From CAYXDO01 sp964463485 (lineage in GTDB: Bacteria > Myxococcota > Kuafuiibacteriia > Kuafuiibacteriales > Kuafuiibacteriaceae), in the NCBI GenBank assembly GCA_964463485.1, contig CAYXDO010000256.1:1-9726 (forward strand): a stretch of DNA of 9,726 nt, in the 5' to 3' direction. Shown here one piece after another: positions 5,537-9,726 of this stretch. Numbering within the stretch: the stretch's first letter is position 1; each line of letters starts with the position of its first letter. The position numbers were made by a program, and so were the translations under genes. The notes under the pieces were generated by a model. That model was not told the origin of the DNA. It did not search any database and was given only the letters and a program-made list of their open reading frames with translations.

Positions 5537-8027
5537 ACGGCAGATCCGGCGACTCGGCTCGGAACAGGTGACCCGACGACCCTCCGACCACGATCGAGCC
5601 GTTCCTCAACATGACCGCGGCGTTGGCGGTCACCGGTCCCAATCGCGACCTCCGGGTGGCACCCACGCGATGGGCCGACCCCTGGCGGAAGACCAACACG
5701 AGCGAGCCCAGGCCCTGGCTGCTCCCGACGAGGGCCGAAGGCGCCTGGGAGTCGAGCCCCGCCAACGAGAGTGCGTTCTCGTTCGAGTCATCGAGCGCAA
5801 AGACAACCGACCCACCGCCGGGTCCGACCGGCCCCGATCCGGGACCCATCCGAATCACCCGGCCGTGTTCGCGATCCTGATTGTTCCGACCCGTCATTCC
5901 GATGGCTGCGACATCAGCGCAGTCCATTTGTACGGCGGGCAGGCCGCTCTTCTCGTCCGGGACCCCCGCTTCGATGACGGAGGCTCTCACGGCCTTCGGA
6001 TGGGACCCATAGGCGAGCACTCGAAGGGCCGTGAGATTACAGCCAACCGCCAAAGCGCCGCCTCGCCCTCCGGCAACCGCGCTGAAGAACGGAGGAATAC
6101 ACTCGGCCGTCCGGAGCTCCTCGACCCTCTCCGTGGTGGGATCGTCCCAAGCGATCTCGACCTCTTCAAACTCACCGCCCGACCAAACGAAGAGTCGCGG
6201 GGACGCGCCGGCCAATGAGTATCGCCCGGGCCCGATGACGGCGACGTGTCCGCCTCCTTCGAAGTCGGCCGCCCACTCCGCGGGGAGGGTCGCGGAAGTC
6301 ACCGATAAATCTAGGCCTATTCTGGCAAGAAACGAACCCTCACCCAGCGCGATGACTTCGCCCAGGTATGTGTCGAAGGCCGCATCGACGATCGTGCGGC
6401 CGACGAGCCCGGCGACCGCGCGATGGGCGACCGCTCCGTCAGCACGAACCACCGTGATTTCTCCGTCGACGCCGAAGAACCAAGCCTCATCGCCCACGGC
6501 CGCGGCGGCGCGATACGCCCGTTTCTCGTCGAGATCTCCAAACACCTCCTCGAAGCCCTCGGAGGTCGCGTAGCCTCTCCCGACCGCGCCGTCAGTCACC
6601 ACGACCCTTCGACCAGCCGGCCCCGGATTGAGCCGGCCCGGCAAGGGCTCTGACACGGCCTCGCAGGCGGAGGCCGTGCATCGAAGGGCCCCATCGCCGA
6701 TACCCATGATGATCTCCTGCGCCTCGGCGAAGTAGCCATCACAATGTCCCGAAGCCCGACCGATCTCGGTCCACTCGAAACCCGTCTCGAAGGCATGATT
6801 GGAGACAGGCGCACTCTTCACCACGGACTCGAACCCGACGGCGGAACACGAAAACAAGAACCCATCGACCACGGTGGCGTCGAGGAGCAAGCCGGAGCCA
6901 ATGGAGGCGGATTCGTATCTCCAGAGGTACTCACCCATCGAGCTCGTAATGGTCCCCCACGCCTTCAGCGAATCAGACTGAGTACGCGCCTCCGCGCTCT
7001 GTCCGCTCGGGAGCCCCTCCGCGACCAAAAGAGAGCCACGATTTCCGACAGCGGTTACCTCGCCGCTCTCCGCGACCCGAACGGACGTGAATTCGTTGTC
7101 GAGCCCGCCTGGAAACTGCCCATCGAGCACCAACAAACACGAGCCTCCCAGGAAAGGCGGATAGCATCGCTCGATCGAAGGTCCGCCGTGCCTGCCCGAG
7201 ATCAAGAGCGACCCATCCCGAAGCGCCACCATCGACCGAGCCTCGGTCGCGAGCGGGTCGAGAGGAGTGAGTTGGAGGTCCTCGTTCACGAGCATGAGTC
7301 GTGACCTCGAGGCCGGCACGGAATAATCGACCATCGCAACCACGAAGCGCGAGGCGCCGAGCGCAGACGCCGCGATCACGGGCGCGTCGAACACGGACGG
7401 TCCGGTGCTCATGGTCGGCGGGCCGCCGAGGGGCGCTCGGAGGGCGAGGTGTTCGTGGAAGATGCCCAACTCACCCTCGTCCGAAATCGCCACCGCTCCG
7501 ACCGGCCAAGCCTTCTCGTTCGGAGCTATCGGACGAAGCTCGATCGGATCAGCCACGTGTCGCTCGAGTCTTGGACCAACGCAGGGGCATGGTCCGGGCC
7601 AGGTCAACATGACCGTCGGAGCTGTCTCGCCCGAGACCAGGCGCGCGAATGGCGGAATGGCGCACTCACTTCCCGGTTCGATCACGAGCGGCGGGTCGAT
7701 CGACGGGAGCAAGCACCGTCCGCAGCCTTCCGCGTCAGGTTCGAGCACCAACGCCTTGAGTTGATCCCCGCCCAACGGCGCGCCGTCGAGACCGACGAGC
7801 TCGTCGCGACGAAGGGCCCACGCGACGAGCTCATAGTTCGCCGGCACGGTCGGCCGCAGCGCGTCGTTTCGGTCCAGCACGCCCCCGCCTACGACTCTTC
7901 CGTGCCCATCGAAGACGGCCGCGATCACCAACTCATCGGAGTCGGCATGAATGATGACGATCGGATCGGAGCAGCCCAAAGACAAGAGGAGCCCAAGCCG
8001 AGCACTCGCGCGTACTCTCGGCTGCAT
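5535..8027 (-). CDS. Large predicted lipoprotein, probable beta-propeller, function unknown
   Basis: This 830-residue protein starts at ATG. A leader with basic residues (MQPRVRASARLGLLLSLGC) ends at Cys19, giving a plausible SLGC lipobox followed by SDP. Much of the rest consists of strand-rich segments that recur in form, not in exact sequence: MVALRDGSLLISGR, GEVTAVGNRGSLLVAEG, VRADGAVAHRAVAG and, at the very end, MLRNGSIVVGGSSGHLFRA. Such Gly/Val/Leu-rich units with DG or NG turns suggest a multi-bladed propeller. Many Cys lie in close pairs (GCGRC near 102-105, GPCPC near 145-149), consistent with disulphides in an exported protein. No catalytic motif was recognised. It is probably periplasmic or surface-exposed. 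Its stop lies at the truncated end of the ATPase relic, so the ATPase may have been broken at or near this junction. It has no close same-strand partner upstream. Confidence 0.85.
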   Translation of the reverse strand: MQPRVRASARLGLLLSLGCSDPIVIIHADSDELVIAAVFDGHGRVVGGGVLDRNDALRPTVPANYELVAWALRRDELVGLDGAPLGGDQLKALVLEPDAEGCGRCLLPSIDPPLVIEPGSECAIPPFARLVSGETAPTVMLTWPGPCPCVGPRLERHVADPIELRPIAPNEKAWPVGAVAISDEGELGIFHEHLALRAPLGGPPTMSTGPSVFDAPVIAASALGASRFVVAMVDYSVPASRSRLMLVNEDLQLTPLDPLATEARSMVALRDGSLLISGRHGGPSIERCYPPFLGGSCLLVLDGQFPGGLDNEFTSVRVAESGEVTAVGNRGSLLVAEGLPSGQSAEARTQSDSLKAWGTITSSMGEYLWRYESASIGSGLLLDATVVDGFLFSCSAVGFESVVKSAPVSNHAFETGFEWTEIGRASGHCDGYFAEAQEIIMGIGDGALRCTASACEAVSEPLPGRLNPGPAGRRVVVTDGAVGRGYATSEGFEEVFGDLDEKRAYRAAAAVGDEAWFFGVDGEITVVRADGAVAHRAVAGLVGRTIVDAAFDTYLGEVIALGEGSFLARIGLDLSVTSATLPAEWAADFEGGGHVAVIGPGRYSLAGASPRLFVWSGGEFEEVEIAWDDPTTERVEELRTAECIPPFFSAVAGGRGGALAVGCNLTALRVLAYGSHPKAVRASVIEAGVPDEKSGLPAVQMDCADVAAIGMTGRNNQDREHGRVIRMGPGSGPVGPGGGSVVFALDDSNENALSLAGLDSQAPSALVGSSQGLGSLVLVFRQGSAHRVGATRRSRLGPVTANAAVMLRNGSIVVGGSSGHLFRAESPDLP

Positions 8028-8382
8028 GGCTCGAGCCTCGCTCGGAAGGCCGCGCGCGGCAAGTGATAACGTCGCTAAGTACGCCCGCCCGGAACTCCGT
8101 CACCGCGCTGAAACCGCGGAGGACACGAAGAGAAGCACCGCTCAACGTCCGAATAGAACGCGACGACCAAGTCACTGAGTGGACCGTCCAAAACCCACGG
8201 GTGGCCCGCGTCCACCGACAGCGGCGATGGAGAGGGGTTCTCTGCGGATCGTCACGAGCCAAGCTCACCCCGCTCTTCGTCGAGGTCGTCCCCGCGAGGG
8301 GAGGCCCACTGTCCGGGCAACGAGTTGAGCCCGATTCGAGCCAGCTGGTTGCGGTCCGTCGGCCGCGCTATAGAATGGTTCC
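8028..8382. other. Intergenic stretch between divergent genes, no convincing gene
   Basis: Both strands carry open frames here (for example plus 8063-8386), but their products are Arg/Thr/Ser-rich and match nothing. A minus-strand stretch between stops (8075-8251, 58 codons) reads rather protein-like (VLDGPLSDLVVAFYSDVERC) but has no family match; it may be a relic or chance. The promoters of the two divergent genes should lie in this spacer. On the minus strand a -10-like gttatcactt (8061-8070) lies about 35 bases upstream of the lipoprotein ATG. Confidence 0.5.
8369..8374 (+). promoter_or_regulatory. Possible -10 box for the Rpn-type gene, leaderless
   Basis: TATAGA is the most TATAAT-like hexamer in this GC-rich spacer and ends eight bases before the GTG at 8383. 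Transcription would start at or beside the start codon, and no Shine-Dalgarno is present. A TGGTTG at 8346-8351 has 17-base spacing but is a poor -35. Confidence 0.45.
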
Positions 8383-9312
8383 GTGACCCGCCCCGTCTTT
8401 GCAGACCCGAAGACCGACTTCGTCTTCAAGCGGATCTTCGGCACTGAAACCCATAAAGACCTCCTCATCGAGCTCCTGAATGACCTCCTCGAGCTTCGCG
8501 GAGCTCACCGCCTGACCGACGTCGCGTTCCTACACCCGGAACAGCGCGTTCCCATCGAAGGCATGAAGCTCTCCATCGTCGACGTGAAGTGCACCGACGC
8601 CGAGGGTACGACCTACGTCGTCGAGATGCAGGTCCTCAACGTCGAAGGTTTCGAACGGCGCGTCGTGTACAACGTTTCGAAGTCATTCACCACACAGCTT
8701 CGAACGGGCGAAGGTTATCCGGAGCTCGCCGATGTCGTGGGCGTGACCATTTGTGACTTCAACCTCTGGCCCGCCAAAGCGGTACCCATGCTGAGTCGAT
8801 GGCGCATGCAGGAGCAGCACACCGGCAGCACGGTGGGTATGGGTCAGATTCAGTATGTGTTCCTCGAGCTCCCGAAGCGAAATAAGACGCGGGACCCTCA
8901 GTCGAACCTCGAGAAATGGGCCTATTTTTTCTCGGAGGCCGAGAATCTCTCCGTGGTTCCTGCGCCGCTCGCGAAGGCGCCGTTTTCGTCGGCCCTCGAC
9001 GTGGCGCGGATGAGCGCGTTCACGGAGGAGGAGTGGGATGCCTATGATCGAGCGAAGATGGCGGAGCAGGATGCGCGGGGGGCGCTCACGGTGGCCAGGG
9101 CCGAGGGAAAGAAGCTCGGGCTCGACGAAGGAAAGAAGCTCGGGCTCATGCTCGCCATTCGCGCGCTCGCAGAAGTTCTGGGGATCGAGCTCGACGCGGC
9201 CAAACAGGAGCAGCTCGACAAGAGCGCGAGCGAGGTGCTCCAGGCCATACTCACTTCCCTGAGGAGCGATCGCTGCTGGCCCGAGCGCCGAGCGCCGCCG
9301 GACCCGAGTTGA
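8383..9312 (+). CDS. Rpn family recombination-promoting nuclease / putative transposase (PD-(D/E)XK)
   Basis: This 309-residue protein starts at GTG. It begins DPKTDFVFKRIFG (8-20) and continues HKDLLIELLNDLL, the standard opening of the Rpn/PDDEXK_2 family. The nuclease core is visible as Asp67 in SIVDVKCTD and EMQ (E81, Q83) in TTYVVEMQVLN. RRVVYNVSKSFTTQL (92-106) follows as the conserved helix, then the PKRNKTRDPQSNLEKWAYFF segment (about 165-186) typical of the family. The C-terminus has a tandem repeat of EGKKLGLx and a helix, as in many members. Rpn proteins cleave DNA and promote RecA-independent recombination; family members are labelled transposases without proof of transposition. 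The last 15 residues (RCWPERRAPPDPS region) look non-conserved. It is divergent from the lipoprotein and convergent with the PIN gene, with 34 bases between them. All core residues are present, so it may be active. Confidence 0.92.
   Translation: MTRPVFADPKTDFVFKRIFGTETHKDLLIELLNDLLELRGAHRLTDVAFLHPEQRVPIEGMKLSIVDVKCTDAEGTTYVVEMQVLNVEGFERRVVYNVSKSFTTQLRTGEGYPELADVVGVTICDFNLWPAKAVPMLSRWRMQEQHTGSTVGMGQIQYVFLELPKRNKTRDPQSNLEKWAYFFSEAENLSVVPAPLAKAPFSSALDVARMSAFTEEEWDAYDRAKMAEQDARGALTVARAEGKKLGLDEGKKLGLMLAIRALAEVLGIELDAAKQEQLDKSASEVLQAILTSLRSDRCWPERRAPPDPS
9103..9150 (+). repeat. 24-base tandem repeat in the Rpn gene
   Basis: Two units (9103-9126, 9127-9150) encode EGKKLGLD and EGKKLGLM. They share a near-identical core, ggaaagaagctcgggctc. 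Rpn-family genes commonly carry such in-frame repeats just before the C-terminal helix. Unit number can change by slippage without breaking the frame. Confidence 0.85.
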
Positions 9313-9346
9313 GCGAAGGGCGCACCAAGCCGTTTTACTGTAGATA

Positions 9347-9694
9347 TCAGTCCCAGAGGGTGCGAACCGTGTACGCCTTGATCGCCTCATCGCGTGTCGC
9401 AATCGTGAGACCGTCTTCGAGCGCCTGCCCGATGAGAAGGTGATCGAATGGGTCTCGATGGTGAAAAGGCAGGAGATCTACCCGGAGCGCATGCGCAGCC
9501 TGCACCGGGATCGACTCGAGCGGCACATGGAGAGCGATCTTGCCGAGCGAAGCCTTGATCGCCATCTCCCAGATGCTCGCGACGCTCAAGAATACGTTGT
9601 TCGAGCTATCTGAGAGGGCCTGACTCACACCATTTCCAAGCCGATGATCCGCGGTCGCGAACCAAGTGAATGGGGCGCAGATCCGCCTGGCCAT
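9347..9694 (-). CDS. PIN-domain (VapC-like) toxin homologue, abnormal N-terminus, near window edge
   Basis: The frame reads WFATADHRLG, NNVFLSVASIWEMAIKASLG, FHHRDPFDHLLIGQALEDG and TIATRDEAIKAY. These are conserved blocks of PIN-domain RNases of type II toxin-antitoxin systems, with Glu43, Asp81/Asp84 and Asp102 at acidic positions. Two things are odd. The normal opening (LLDTHxFLWF, with the first catalytic Asp) is not present: the ATG at 9694 gives ARRICAPFTWF, while the open frame continues upstream to the edge as IVCDAFGLM. Also, between VPLESIPVQ and HALRV about 13 residues typical of relatives are missing. The total of 115 residues is short for a family of about 125-130. The gene may be degenerate or have a misread start. 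The antitoxin would be expected upstream, beyond the right edge. It is convergent with the Rpn gene. Confidence 0.72.
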   Translation of the reverse strand: MARRICAPFTWFATADHRLGNGVSQALSDSSNNVFLSVASIWEMAIKASLGKIALHVPLESIPVQAAHALRVDLLPFHHRDPFDHLLIGQALEDGLTIATRDEAIKAYTVRTLWD

Positions 9695-9726
9695 GAGTCC
9701 GAACGCGTCGCATACTATCGTTGGAA

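Noticed and set aside
8063..8386. A 107-codon plus-strand open frame upstream of the Rpn gene
   Set aside because: It has biased composition, no recognisable motif, and covers the probable promoter of the Rpn gene.

Overview
The window looks like chromosomal DNA from a high-GC myxobacterium, probably Polyangiales or a Sandaracinus-like lineage. This is inferred from gene style, not from a marker gene. The signs are G/C-ending codons, predicted lipoproteins with Asp/Ala/Pro/Ser linkers and CGCGC clusters, a serine/threonine kinase with an N-terminal zinc ribbon, GTG starts without Shine-Dalgarno sequences, and -10-like boxes very close to start codons. No rRNA, tRNA, CRISPR array or insertion sequence was seen.

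Layout from left to right. (1) 1-357, minus: a decayed receiver domain of the type found at the N-terminus of hybrid sensor kinases. It has two in-frame stops and has lost the stretch with the phospho-acceptor Asp. (2) 366-1454, minus: a predicted lipoprotein with a three-unit linker repeat and a LamG/concanavalin-like domain. (3) 1611-2405, plus: a protein with two transmembrane segments, possibly translated from a leaderless message. (4) 2513-4396, minus: a transmembrane serine/threonine kinase, convergent with gene 3. (5) 4397-4688: a stretch with no recognisable gene. (6) 4689-5114 and 5111-5536, minus: the remains of a two-gene cassette, an AAA/ABC-type ATPase followed by a DUF4276 (TOPRIM-like) protein, joined by a 4-base stop/start overlap. 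The ATPase has lost its Walker A half and the DUF4276 gene its C-terminus. (7) 5535-8027, minus: a large predicted lipoprotein, probably a beta-propeller. (8) 8028-8382: a spacer with no convincing gene. (9) 8383-9312, plus: an Rpn/PD-(D/E)XK nuclease of the putative-transposase family. (10) 9347-9694 and on to the edge, minus: a PIN-domain toxin-like protein with an abnormal N-terminus.

The intact genes are mostly envelope and signalling functions: two exported lipoproteins, a membrane protein and a membrane kinase that may face it functionally. Between and beside them lie relics of mobile or defence-type genes: the ATPase-DUF4276 pair, Rpn, PIN and the receiver fragment. The most notable item is the ATPase-DUF4276 pair. 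It has the arrangement of ATPase-plus-TOPRIM anti-phage systems such as PARIS and AbiL-like pairs, but here it appears to be a dead copy. I see no intact new system in the window.
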